The notes beneath the pieces were generated by a model that was not told the origin of the DNA, made no database searches, and was given only the letters and a program-made list of their open reading frames with translations. Shown here piece after piece: positions 49,304 to 59,624 of a stretch of 64,000 nucleotides of DNA; position 1 is the stretch's first letter, and each line of letters begins with the position of its first letter. The stretch comes from Rugalucina vietnamica. Lineage: Eukaryota > Mollusca > Bivalvia > Lucinida > Lucinidae. The translations under genes were made by a program, and so were the position numbers. Where the stretch lies: contig OZ024870.1 of the NCBI GenBank assembly GCA_964017185.1, forward strand, positions 66,340,312 to 66,404,311, in the 5' to 3' direction.

Positions 49304-51991
49304 TTAAGCTCTGCTTAGGGTGTCTGGAATGATATTATCTCTTCCTCGGATATGTCTGATGTCAAGATTGTGCTCTTGCAACATGAGACTCCACCTGAGT
49401 AAACGCTGGTTCTTGTTTTTCATTTTATGTATGAAAGTCAGTGGATTGTGGTCACTGAAGACAACAATTGGTGCATGTGAAGAAGCTAAGTAAACTTCAA
49501 AGTGCTGAAGTGCAAGGATTAGAGATAGGCATTCTTTCTCTATGGTAGAGTAATTTCTCTGATGCTTGTTAAACTTTTTGGAAAAATAACAAACAGGGAT
49601 GGGAAAAGTGTCTGTTTTAGTGACAGAATTGACTTTTCGATAGTCTGTGCACATTCTAAATGTCCTGTCTGGCTTTGGTACAAGAATACAAGGAGAACTC
49701 CATTCACTTTGGCTGGGTTCAATGAAATCATTGTCCAGCAAATATTGAACTTCTTCCCTGAGATATTGCTGTTTTACAGGTTTCATTCTGTAAGGATGTT
49801 GCTTTACAGGTTTTGAACCTTCAATAATGTCAACATCATGATAGATTTTGTCAGTTCTGGATGGAATGTCTGGAAATAAGTGCTCATATTCGAGAACTAA
49901 CTGTTTCAGTTCAAGTCTTTTGTCTGAATCAAGGTGAGACAGTTTCTGATCAAGATTCTGTAGTATGTCAGAATTCTGGAGTTTCGATGACGAGGGATCA
50001 GATTTCTCCAAGCTGAAGTCCTCAGAGTCCATTTGATTTTGTTCATGAGGGACAGAATTAACTATATTTACTGATGAAATAACAGAACTATCCCTATCAA
50101 TATACTTCTTGAGCATATTAATGTGACATAGCTGTTTTTGCTTGCGCCTCCCAGGAGTGTTAACAATGTAATTCACGTCACTTAACTTTTTGTCAACAGT
50201 ATACAGGCCATAATATCTAGCTTGTAAAGGTCTGCCAGGAATGGGCAAGAGAGCAAGTACCTTGTCTTCAGGTTCAAAATTTCTGTCTTTAGCATTTTCA
50301 TCATAACGAATCTTCATTTTGCTTTGAGCAGATTTGAGATTGGACCGAGCTGCATCACAGGCCTTTGATAGTCTGTTTTTGAAATCAGACACATACTGAA
50401 GTAAGTTCAAAGAACTGTCATCATCTGAGAGAAATTTCTCTTTTAGAAGTTTTAACGGTCCACGTACAGTGTGCCCAAAAACAAGCTCAAATGGGCTGAA
50501 CCCCAGAGACTCTTGTACAGATTCTCTTACAGCAAATAGAAGCAAGTGTATGCCTTCATCCCAATCTTTTTCAGTGTCAAAGCAGTAAGATCTGATCATG
50601 TTTTTCAGAGTTTGATGGAATCTTTCTAAGGCACCTTGGCTTTCAGGGTGGTAAGCCGATGACTTGTATTGCTTAATTCCAAGTTCGTACATGACTTGCT
50701 GAAAAATTCCTGACATAAAATTTGAGCCCTGGTCTGACTGAATAGATTTTGGGAGGCCTACAAATGTGAAGAACTTCACAAGTGCATTAACTATTGTTTT
50801 AGCCTTGATATTTCTGAGTGGAATGGCTTCAGGAAAGCGAGTTGAAGCACACATTATGGTCAGAAGATATTCACAACCTTTCTTTGTTTTGGGTAAGGGA
50901 CCTACACAATCAATAATCACTCTGCTGAAAGGTTCATCGAAGGCAGGAATGGGCTGTAACTGAGCTTTAGGAATAGTCTGATTGGGTTTTCCTACCATCT
51001 GACAAGTGTGGCAGGATTTGCAGTGTTGAGATACATCAGATTTTATTCCTGGCCAGTAGAAATGATTAAGGATCTTGTGATAGGTCTTATTTACACCTAA
51101 ATGGCCTGACATTGGAGTTTCATGGGCCAAGTTTAAGATTTCAGGGCGATAAACCCTAGGAACCACAATTTGGTGGTTAACAGTCCACTCATCTGCTGCG
51201 GAGACATCCGGAGGACGCCATTTTCTCATCAAAATGCCATTTTTGACATAATAGCAAACAGGAACCTGGGATATTTCATTTTCATTAAAAGCCCTTTCAA
51301 ATAAAGGCGAGATCTCAGGATCACTGTGTTGTTCTTTACAAAGCTGTGACCTTGACATCTGGTCATGACCTTGATCATTTGACGTTGAGGGTGAAAGGTC
51401 ATTTTCTGACCCCGACCTTGGATTGCTAGGGTCAGTCTGAATATCAGACTGACTAGGGGAAAGAGATGTTGAAATCTCTTTATTAAAGGACTGACCTATC
51501 AAAGTGTCAGTTAAATTTATGTCCTGCATCCCATCATATAATTTGGCTTTCTTTGCCATTGCCCTAGTGACAGCACAAGAAGGGAAAAGGTCAGGAATTT
51601 CCTGCTCAATGGGATCAGGCGGTTGATCAACACATGCTGTGCTGGTCAAAAGTGGGTTTACCACAACCTTATCTCCTGCCAAATCATTGCCTAACAGCAA
51701 ATGAATACCTTTAAAGGGTAAGGAAGGTCTAATACCTACAGCCACGGGACCTTTAACTAAGTCTGAGGACAAATAGATATTATGGAGCGGTACATTAACA
51801 AATCCACACTCTACGCCCTGGATAAGGACACTTGTCCCAGAAGAAGACTTCTCGGAAAATGGCAAGGTATCTGCCAAGATAAGGGATTGAGAAGCTCCGG
51901 TATCTCGTAAGATTTTGATAGGGGTAGACTGGGCAGAGTCACTGTTAAGTGACACAAAACCATCTGATAAGAATGGTTCATAAATCTCCAT
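49304..51991 (-). CDS. pol: pol of the LTR element: PR-IN-RT(deleted)-RH
   Basis: 895-codon open frame, probably entered by -1 frameshift from gag rather than from its own ATG. Aspartic protease: DTGA at 30-33. Integrase: HHCC zinc finger (H290, H297, C327, C330) and catalytic D361, D420, E456 with the canonical 35-residue D-E spacing, then a GPY/F-type module (about 568-630). Reverse transcriptase begins at about 745 (LLDNDFIEPSQSEWSSPCIL, CTDYRKVN) but after DTFPIP at 794-799 the frame passes straight into VCYFSKKFNKHQRNYSTIEK, the middle of RNase H. The RT palm with its YxDD box and the start of RNase H are missing, without loss of frame. RNase H residues E818-type and D846 remain. Confidence 0.9.
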   Translation of the reverse strand: MEIYEPFLSDGFVSLNSDSAQSTPIKILRDTGASQSLILADTLPFSEKSSSGTSVLIQGVECGFVNVPLHNIYLSSDLVKGPVAVGIRPSLPFKGIHLLLGNDLAGDKVVVNPLLTSTACVDQPPDPIEQEIPDLFPSCAVTRAMAKKAKLYDGMQDINLTDTLIGQSFNKEISTSLSPSQSDIQTDPSNPRSGSENDLSPSTSNDQGHDQMSRSQLCKEQHSDPEISPLFERAFNENEISQVPVCYYVKNGILMRKWRPPDVSAADEWTVNHQIVVPRVYRPEILNLAHETPMSGHLGVNKTYHKILNHFYWPGIKSDVSQHCKSCHTCQMVGKPNQTIPKAQLQPIPAFDEPFSRVIIDCVGPLPKTKKGCEYLLTIMCASTRFPEAIPLRNIKAKTIVNALVKFFTFVGLPKSIQSDQGSNFMSGIFQQVMYELGIKQYKSSAYHPESQGALERFHQTLKNMIRSYCFDTEKDWDEGIHLLLFAVRESVQESLGFSPFELVFGHTVRGPLKLLKEKFLSDDDSSLNLLQYVSDFKNRLSKACDAARSNLKSAQSKMKIRYDENAKDRNFEPEDKVLALLPIPGRPLQARYYGLYTVDKKLSDVNYIVNTPGRRKQKQLCHINMLKKYIDRDSSVISSVNIVNSVPHEQNQMDSEDFSLEKSDPSSSKLQNSDILQNLDQKLSHLDSDKRLELKQLVLEYEHLFPDIPSRTDKIYHDVDIIEGSKPVKQHPYRMKPVKQQYLREEVQYLLDNDFIEPSQSEWSSPCILVPKPDRTFRMCTDYRKVNSVTKTDTFPIPVCYFSKKFNKHQRNYSTIEKECLSLILALQHFEVYLASSHAPIVVFSDHNPLTFIHKMKNKNQRLLRWSLMLQEHNLDIRHIRGRDNIIPDTLSRA

Positions 51992-53490
51992 AATAGAATA
52001 GAGACTGACTCTTTACAAGTTCTGGTCAGTATAGGGTTTTCTTCCTGGATACAAGACTGTGGTTTAGCCTTTAAGGAGGTGAGGCCTGTCGGTTTAGCAC
52101 TATCTAGATTTTCTCTTTCTTTCTTTCGTTTCAGTGCCAAACATTCAGAAATAATGTGGCCAGTTTTCTTACAATAATTACAAATTGGCTGGGATAAGGG
52201 ATTTTGTCCTTTGTTTTCACTAGAAAATTTGGGTTTTGGACTGGAATTGTCAGTTGGATTACTGGGATTGGCTTTGGGACCGGACTGAGGGGAATATGGT
52301 TTTGACTGAGGGGTAATTTGCTTTGATTGAGGGTTATATGGTTTCCTAGGATATGGCTTGTTGACAAATGAAGCCTTATGAGTCAAAGCATAATCATCAG
52401 CTAAACGTGCTGCTGTTTCCAAGTTTTCAACTTCTCTTTCGTTCAAGAAAGCCTTAACATCAGAATTTATGCACCTTTTGAATTCCTCAACAAGCATGAG
52501 CTGCCTTAGCTTTGCATGATCAGAACCTACTTTCTTTGAAGAACACCATCTATCAAATAGTTGCTCTTTTGTTCTAGCAAACTCAACATGAGTCTGGTCA
52601 TGTTCTTTTCTACAGTCTCTAAATTTCTGCCTGTATGCCTCAGGGACCAGCTCATAAGCCTTAAGGATAAATTCCTTTACTGTATCATAATCTGAGCTTT
52701 GCTCAAGAGAAAGCTGAGTGTAAATTTCTCGAGCTTTACCAATTACAACACTTTGCAAAAGCAAGGTCCAGTGCTCTCTTGGCCATTTCAAGTTTTCTGC
52801 CACCTTCTCAAAATGTAAGAAATATTTGTCAACCTCTTTTTCTTGAAATGGAGGAACGAGACGAATGTGTTTTGTGACATCAAATACTGTACTAGTAGCC
52901 AAAGGCAAAGATTTTGATTTTGATTTGTCATTAAGTTCAATTTCCTTCATTCTTAACTGAAATTGCCTTTCTCTTTCTTTTTCTTCAATTTCAAATTTAA
53001 ATTTTTCTTTTTCAATTTCAAGCCTTTCTTCTCTTTCTAATTTTTCTTTTTCTAACTCAATTTTTTCTCGTTCTAATTCTCTTTGTTTTTCCTTCTCTCG
53101 TTCTTCCATTTCTAACTTTTGTTTATGCATTCTTTCTTCCCGTTCTAAAGTTTCCAATCTTATTCTTTCTTCCCTTTCGGCCTTTTCTGCCCTTATTCTT
53201 TCTTCATACTCAAATTTTAGTTTTTCCATCTCAATTTGTCTTTTGATTTCTAGTTCCCTCAACTGCAAGTCAGTCTGAGTGACTAGAATCTGAGAAGTAG
53301 CCGACGAATCAAAAATTTCCTCCTCAACAAAAAACTGAATCAAAATGTTCTTAATTTCATGTTTTAACATGGAAGTCTTGATATTTGACAACCCATAATG
53401 ATCAGCTATGTCTAAGAGGTCACTCTTTTTGGCCTTATCTAACAGCTCCTGAGAAGGCGCAGCAATAAAGTCACTTAGTTTGAATGACAT
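51811..53490 (-). CDS. gag: gag of the LTR element (559 aa)
   Basis: ATG-initiated frame opening MSFKLSDFIAAPSQELLDKA. Residues about 75-190 are an extreme Glu/Lys/Arg-rich coiled coil; about 205-370 resemble the capsid/SCAN-like fold of gypsy Gag (FQEKEVDKYFLHFEKVAENL). A proline/asparagine-rich linker follows, then one zinc knuckle CX2CX4HX4C (C437, C440, H445, C450). The last 60 codons overlap pol, which lies in the -1 frame, so Gag-Pol is probably made by -1 frameshifting. Gag appears intact. Confidence 0.88.
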   Translation of the reverse strand: MSFKLSDFIAAPSQELLDKAKKSDLLDIADHYGLSNIKTSMLKHEIKNILIQFFVEEEIFDSSATSQILVTQTDLQLRELEIKRQIEMEKLKFEYEERIRAEKAEREERIRLETLEREERMHKQKLEMEEREKEKQRELEREKIELEKEKLEREERLEIEKEKFKFEIEEKERERQFQLRMKEIELNDKSKSKSLPLATSTVFDVTKHIRLVPPFQEKEVDKYFLHFEKVAENLKWPREHWTLLLQSVVIGKAREIYTQLSLEQSSDYDTVKEFILKAYELVPEAYRQKFRDCRKEHDQTHVEFARTKEQLFDRWCSSKKVGSDHAKLRQLMLVEEFKRCINSDVKAFLNEREVENLETAARLADDYALTHKASFVNKPYPRKPYNPQSKQITPQSKPYSPQSGPKANPSNPTDNSSPKPKFSSENKGQNPLSQPICNYCKKTGHIISECLALKRKKERENLDSAKPTGLTSLKAKPQSCIQEENPILTRTCKESVSILLWRFMNHSYQMVLCHLTVTLPSLPLSKSYEIPELLNPLSWQIPCHFPRSLLLGQVSLSRA

Positions 53491-53579
53491 GGTTGCTTTT
53501 TGCTGGCTTTAGCTATTTAAACAGCAAACAGTGAAGATACTTTAGAATTTTAAATAAATTTGGTGCACAAGAAATTTCA

Positions 53580-53599
53580 ATCCCGGACTCGAGCCCCCA
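53580..53599 (-). promoter_or_regulatory. Primer binding site, tRNA-Pro-like
   Basis: Four bases inside the 5' LTR the minus strand reads TGGGGGCTCGAGTCCGGGAT. This equals the well-known tRNA-Pro binding site of murine retroviruses except for two extra bases (AG) in the middle. Confidence 0.65.
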
Positions 53600-53603
53600 A
53601 TTC

Positions 53604-54421
53604 TGTTACGTGCCAGGCGTAACTAGAAGATTAAGGAAACCAACAAGTTGGTTAGCCAGCAACAAGCTTTGTTTAAAATTTAACAAATCTATTTAGAAGT
53701 GATTTCACCAGTAATTACATGTGAAACAATCAAAAGCATATATACAATTAAACAAAAATGAATGTACAATACCTTTCAAGATGTTAATTCCCTTAAAGAA
53801 TGTCTGAATGTCCCTCAGAATTTTTAACACAAGTCTATATCAGTTTCTGATCCCAAGAATTAAAGTTTGTTTCAAAATAGCACTATGTCCCAATCCAGAA
53901 TCGAATATCACAAAGTAATCCAAGAATAAGTTTAAATTCCAGTAAGACAGATTTTGACTTCTTAATAGTAACAGTACCCAAAGATTGTCCTTATGAAAAT
54001 TTGTAGCCCTTATATAGCACTGAGGAACATTCAGGATTCTTCCAGCAAATTCTATGATATCATATACTAAAAATAACAAGTTGTTTACCAAAATTTAATG
54101 TTCTGGAATATTGTAGAGAGGCCATTATCCTTCCAGAAAATTCCACAATATTCTTTTGACATAAAAAAGATTTTTCTAGAAGATTCTACATCTTTGGTTC
54201 TTCCAGATTTTTCCGTCAAAGAACAATTTGAAATTTCTAGAAAATTCTGAAGTAAACAACCTGTTTATGTCCAATATCTGGGACACTAAAAGTAAATAAT
54301 TGCTAAGGACAACAAGTAAACTTCATATATGTATAACATCATACTTTCCTGGGCATACTCCCTTGGGAAGTTTACCAGTACTGAATGCACATCTTTCAAC
54401 AAGTAACTGTCATACATAACA
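53604..54421 (-). repeat. 5' LTR (818 bp)
   Basis: Near-identical to 48337-49156 with the same termini. As the 5' LTR in element sense it carries the promoter; its outer end lies close to the gene B promoter. Confidence 0.93.
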
Positions 54422-54701
54422 CACATTCATTCTTATGTCACATTACTGAATTCAGGTATTTCGGATTTGTCGCTCTTCATACGCTAGTGGTGATTTTGGA
54501 CTTATGGTTTAGATATTTTGACCGCTCTACTTTATCAATAATTGGTCAGATAATTATATGAAAAACAATATACATGTACTAACAAACATGTAAAAACGAT
54601 ATCAATGTAAAAGAATCAAGTGTTACATTTTCACACGTCGTAGAGCCGTTGATAGCAAGTCTGATTAACACCTTGCTCTCATTGATTATAGCTCGCCATC
54701 C

Positions 54702-54708
54702 TATATAA
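54702..54708 (+). promoter_or_regulatory. TATA box of gene B
   Basis: TATATAA, 47 bases before the ATG, matching the gene A promoter in sequence and position. Confidence 0.6.
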
Positions 54709-54754
54709 TTCGGATGCTGTTTAAATGCAGCACACAATTAGTTCTTTAATCAAA

Positions 54755-55161
54755 ATGCTTCTAACGGTCACGATCTGGAGTGTTCTAATTATTTTGAGAA
54801 GTATGGCAGATATGCAGGTGAGTATAAAGAACATTTAATTCAAAATTACAGAACACAACAGTATGTTCTGAATTCAATTATTTTCACTTAATTCCATGAA
54901 GAGTTCATGAAGATTATTTATGTAAACACACCACTTATTAAGTTTGTGAACACATACTTGTTCGTTAGTACTTATCAAGCTCTCAGTCTATTTGTTATTC
55001 AGTCTGAATCTATTTTGAATTCAATTATTTTCACTTAATTCCATGAAGAGTTCATGAAGATTATTTATGTAAACACACCACTTATTAAGTTTGTGAACAC
55101 ATACTTGTTCGTTAGTACTTATCAAGCTCTCAGTCTATTTGTTATTCAGTCTGAATCTATT

Positions 55162-55228
<67 letters not shown>

Positions 55229-57510
55229 TTTTCAAACTGTTCCACTGTTTATATTCTGTATTTTCAAACTCTAACTTCCATTGTTCTTTAGTCCGATGTT
55301 ATTTGTATTTTCAAAATTCAAACTGTCACTTTAATCAGTGTTCATTCAGTCCTGAAGCTTGTCACCCTTCATACACCCTTCGTTTTAACTGGAGTTTATT
55401 CCATTTTAATACACCATTTGAGCCGCATCGTGATAAAACCGGATTTTTGCCTATGCGAAAACAAAGGCGCAGATCAGCTTCGCGGTAACCGCGAAGCTGA
55501 TCAGCGCCTTTGTTTTCGCCACTCGGATAGTAAACTTTTTTTTTCTTTCTAAATCCAAAATTTCAAGTTTCTCATCATCTTCTGATACTGTACAGCCCGG
55601 TTTGTGTCGGTCCAAGTCGGAAATCCCGAAGCCCGGTTTTCTCACGTCGCGGCTTATTTTATATGCGTGTCAGAAGTGACTTAGGTAGGGAAAGCCTAAT
55701 CAGACAGTTTTCTGACACACACCTTGTTTTAATATGATTCACTACTCATCTTAGAATATTTCATGGATTATATGAGCCTGTGCGTGAGAAAACCAACAAT
55801 TTGGATTCCGACCAGGTCCGACACAAACCGGCCTGTACAAGCTCAGAAAAGAGCTAGAAGCTTGAAATTTCGGATTTAAGTAGAAGAGAAATTGTACTAT
55901 CCGTGTAGCGAAAACAAAGGCGCTGATCAGCTTCGCGGTTACCGCGAAGCTGATCTGCGCCTTTGTTTTTCTCCTATGCAAAGTGTTGGTTTTCTCATGC
56001 ACAGGCTCATATTATATTGCACCATCACAATCTTTCTAATGAAATTTTCAATTTTACAGCTGAAAAAAATATCTGTTTATTGCATGTTTTTTTTTTTTTC
56101 GTAATGTGCTTGTCTTTCAGACAAACGATACACAGACTGCGGAAAACCTCCATCTGAAGCTACACAAGAAACACTGTGGAGACATTGTAACTTGTGATTC
56201 TAGGACGGATGATCCAAGAATCATTTATGCTACACCCTTGCCTTGCTGCCAACCTTGTCCCTGTCTACAGCCCTGCACGAAGAAGAATATTTGCTGCCCA
56301 GACTTCGGCGTGCAAAACGACAGTGAATCACGCTTAAAAGCAAGCCTTGGAATGTCAACACAAAACCTTATGACCCATTCTGGCGTGACAGCCAGTATAC
56401 AACTCTCCACTTCAGGTGTTGAATCTGAAACGTTATACCAAAACACGAGTATACTAGATGAACAACTAGACAAACAGCTTCAATTGGACAACAGTAACCA
56501 CACAGACGCTGTTCAGTCCTCTACAGACGCCAGCATTCTGGGACAGCAACACAGCCGAAATATAGCACATTGTGAACGTCCTCAAGTGTTTCATAGTCCA
56601 AATTATTGGATTGACTCTAAAGCTTATATGATGGTTAAGTTTTGTTTGCAAGGAAATGTGATGGTTGACAAATGCTACGGCGACCATGTTGGAAAGGACA
56701 TTTCAGAAATGTTGCCAATAACATCTAAACTCACTGGACTGACGTATTGGAATAAGTTTTGTTTTATTTGTAATGAAGGTGACATCATAAATGATACTGT
56801 AGCCGAAGTTTGGGATGCAATACTTGTATACTATAGAAGTCATTATAATCACAGATTTTTTCATCATCTAGACACGATGACTGACATTGACAGTCAATAC
56901 CGAAATGGCGGATATAGCAATATCCATTTTGTACCAAAGAAGAGCAGTCTTGTGCACCAGTGTGAGGCGTATGACATTGCCACGTGTAATAAGACTGGTT
57001 TATGGGAAACGTATAACGAAAACATTGAAAAAGTTTGTCACGAAGGTAACAGTCTACCGATTCTTCATCAAATAAATTATAATCAAAATAAGCTGAGATT
57101 CAAGAACATTGCATGCTTGTATTGTAACGTAGACCACAGTTTCAATACTGATACGACATTGTCTTGTGCATACTACTCATCACCACCAAGAGAATGGTAT
57201 AGTTACACCCTTACTGTGAACACGGGGATCGGTGACACTTACAAATCAACAAAAGATGATCGAGACATTTCCAGCAGTATCCTACCTCTCCCAAACACAG
57301 GAGCATGTCCAGCTGGATATATATCCTTACTGGTAACATTCTTGTTTTACATATTCTTTTGACAAATAACTCTGTAAAATGAATACTTGTCGCGTTTAAT
57401 TTTAAAGACATAAATGCACTGGTAAATGTAAGTTTTGTTTGTTTTATCAATTACACTATCAGTGAGGGTCATTGTCTGGTTAAAAACAAGTAAAAGGAGA
57501 ATTCAAAAAA

Positions 57511-57542
<32 letters not shown>

Positions 57543-59183
57543 AAAAAAAAAAAAAAAGAAATAAAAGGGAAAGTAAAACAACAATGCCCATCTATAGATA
57601 GAATCCTTTGTAATAAAATTACATTAAACAGGCCCTACCAGAGAGTGTCTTAGCTGTCTGCTTTCGGAAACAGGATGACCATTCTCCCAAACTCCCTAAA
57701 ATGTTTTCCCTGCTCCCTACCCCATCCCCCTAATTTATGCTTCGGTTCCCCAGTTTCCTTAAAATATTTTCTAGTGCCCCCAAGCTCCCTGAAAATAAAC
57801 TGTCCTTCTCCCCAGCTCCCCCAAACCTCTAGTAAGATCCATTAAATTAAATACTGTACATGCATTTTGATTGAAATAGTATCATCTGGAGTATTGTAAC
57901 CATGTTTTGGGGGAATTTTGCGGGCATCGCTGATTTCACAACTGAGCCATCTCGTGGGAAAACCAACAATGTGGTTTCCGAACAGGTCTGACACAAACTG
58001 ACCTGTACAGGCACAGAAGCAGGCTAGCAGCTTGAACTTTTGGAGTTAAGTAGAGGAGGAACTGTACTATCCGAGTAGCGAAAACAAAGGCGCTGATCAG
58101 CTTCGCGGTTACCGCGAAGCTGATCTGCGCCTTTGTTTTCGCCTATGCAGATTGTTGGTTTTCCCATGGGGCGGCTCAACTAATCATGTAACTTTTTAAA
58201 AACTAATGTCTACTTTACTATTTAATTTACAGGACCGATGTAGACGAGCAATCTGTCCAAGGGATCACTACAAACGCAACAACAAATGTGTGCCTCTGTA
58301 TCGCACATTGACGGGACTGGACATCAATGTGAAAATAGAAATAACTCCGATCGATAGCGTACCTAAAAGGCTATCTTCAGAGTTATTGAGTGAATTGAGA
58401 ACATTGGTGAACACGTCACTGACAAAGTATGTGACACTCCAGTCTCGCGAAATTTCAGTCTGGTACGGTCCTAAACGAAGTAATGTCCGTGATAAATACT
58501 ATATGTTTGATATATTCTTGATTAACTCTAGTACCGTGATAGACTTCAGGACATCTCTGAAAGAAATCCGCGATTTTTACACACATTTAAATGCGCATGA
58601 CAGCATTCGTCTCTCGAATGATGACGTTATTAAGATACAAATAATCTTCAACCACCGAACCATCCCAAGGCATGGACAATTCTATGACATGTCCGTTTCT
58701 GGAGGAGGTAGTCTGAATTTTTTGGTAGGAAAAACGTTGAATAATAGTGATGAAAGACCTGCTATGTTGATTTCAGATACTTATTGGTGTTACAGAGTGC
58801 CATTTGACACTCTCAGTGAAGTAGATATCCCGGCATCTGACGTATATCATCTAAAATCTGCGGGAATAATCGTATACTATGATCAGTATGACCATTATTA
58901 CAAGTGGAATACGGCGCTTGAATTGATATATGTATGCTTAGATTTGTTCACAAGCCAAACTAATAAGGAACAATCTGATAAAGCTGGCAACGATTTCGAG
59001 AGAACAGAATCTACCACAGAAGGCAATAATAAGAATGATAATAATAATAACAACATTCTAGCACTTCCTGTTCCTATAAACATTGCTATAATAGCTGGAT
59101 GCTTCTGTCTTTGCATCACCATAGCACTTTGCAAAATGCGTTGTAAACAGACAAAGCCTATTGTACAGTCTAGCACACAGTAA
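54755..59183 (+). CDS. Gene B: inverted paralogue of gene A, shortened tail (741 aa)
   Basis: Three phase-0 exons: 54755-54817 (MLLTVTIWSVLIILRS signal peptide), 56121-57332 (404 codons) and 58233-59183 (316 codons plus TAA). Splice sites are homologous to gene A. The ectodomain keeps the CCQPCPCLQPC cluster, NYWIDSKAYMMVKFC, YWNKFCFICN and FKNIACLYCN segments and the CRRAICPRDHY opening of exon 3. The Asn-rich linker is longer, and the membrane helix (NIAIIAGCFCLCITIALC) is followed by only 16 residues. A TCA-to-TAA change relative to gene A ends the frame; the next 55 codons or so remain open and similar to gene A's tail. Intron 1 contains two family 1 foldback elements and a TTTA array, and intron 2 one more. 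Function unknown; see gene A. Confidence 0.8.
54875..55160. repeat. 143-bp tandem duplication in gene B intron 1
   Basis: ATTCAATTATTTTCACTTAA through GTCTGAATCTATTTT occurs twice, offset 143 bases, nearly identical. Confidence 0.85.
55161..55231. repeat. (TTTA)n microsatellite
   Basis: About 17 TTTA units immediately after the 143-bp duplication. Confidence 0.9.
55419..55653. mobile_element. Foldback element, family 1 (inverse sense)
   Basis: TGAGCCGCATCGTGATAAAA at the left, perfect hairpin at 55470-55510, CCAAAATTTCAAG and CTGTACAGCCCGGTTTGTGT to the right. In gene B intron 1. Confidence 0.8.
55773..56009. mobile_element. Foldback element, family 1, full length
   Basis: 237 bp, TGAGCCTGTGCGTGAGAAAA to GCACAGGCTCA, perfect hairpin. 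Ends about 110 bases before exon 2 of gene B. Confidence 0.85.
57506..57556. repeat. Poly(A) tract in gene B intron 2
   Basis: About 50 A residues with one G interruption; the poly-Lys frame it makes is an artefact. Confidence 0.9.
57615..57930. repeat. Intron 2 sequence shared with gene A (CTCCC-rich)
   Basis: A series of AACTCCCTAAAAT-type units matches, in reverse, 3365-3535 of gene A intron 2 (GGGAGCTGGG units). Shows the inverted duplication includes introns. Confidence 0.65.
57943..58178. mobile_element. Foldback element, family 1, full length
   Basis: 236 bp, TGAGCCATCTCGTGGGAAAA to GGGGCGGCTCA, perfect hairpin; 54 bases before exon 3 of gene B. Absent from gene A intron 2. Confidence 0.85.
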
Positions 59184-59355
59184 ATTCCTGATGACGGGAC
59201 TGATGCTGATGAAGGAGTGGCAGAAAATGGAGCACTACAGTGTATTGAAATGGTTGAACAAGAACGTAAACCTGACGTTACTAACACAGACAATACTGAT
59301 AAATGTATGGAAACAGAACTCAAGCCTAAATCTAAATATGATCAACTATGACTCG
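59184..59355 (+). pseudogene. Untranslated remnant of the gene B cytoplasmic tail
   Basis: Beyond the TAA the same frame continues PDDGTDADEGVAENG and later ETELKPKSK up to a TGA near 59350, clearly matching the gene A tail. It may be recent 3' UTR, or be translated if the stop is read through or polymorphic. Confidence 0.6.
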
Positions 59356-59624
59356 GCTACACAGACAGGTTATGTGGTCCGATGTCCGGGTTATACTGTA
59401 TATATTTATAGTAAGCATTATCCGCCTATTAGACATTTTTCACTTTTGAACGTAAATGCTGCTGGCGCTTGCGGTTACGACTTTGTGTGTGATGGGCGAC
59501 GACTCGTGAGGGCATATTTGAGACGAAGGCGAGGGGCGATATGAAGAATTACTAAGTCAAAACTACCAACAGCCCACCGGAGGTGTATTAAATGAGACAC
59601 GCAAAAAACGAAATTGTCCAAGAC

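Larger units (their letters stand above)
48337..54421 (-). mobile_element. LTR retrotransposon, Gmr1-like Ty3/gypsy, full length
   Basis: 6,085 bp with two LTRs, PBS, gag, pol and PPT on the minus strand, flanked by a perfect CACAT duplication (48332-48336 and 54422-54426). The two LTRs differ by what I read as one substitution and two homopolymer length changes, so insertion is recent. Pol order is protease, integrase, GPY/F-type module, then reverse transcriptase and RNase H. That is the order described for Gmr1-type elements and unlike ordinary Ty3/gypsy. A large in-frame deletion removes the RT core, so this copy cannot be autonomous. It sits about 330 bases upstream of the gene B start codon, in opposite orientation. 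Confidence 0.93.

Noticed and set aside
52131-52367. Extra small protein within gag
   Set aside because: Overlapping frame in the proline/asparagine-rich linker with no independent support.
57435-57653. Poly-Lys open frame in gene B intron 2
   Set aside because: Product of the A tract at 57506-57556.
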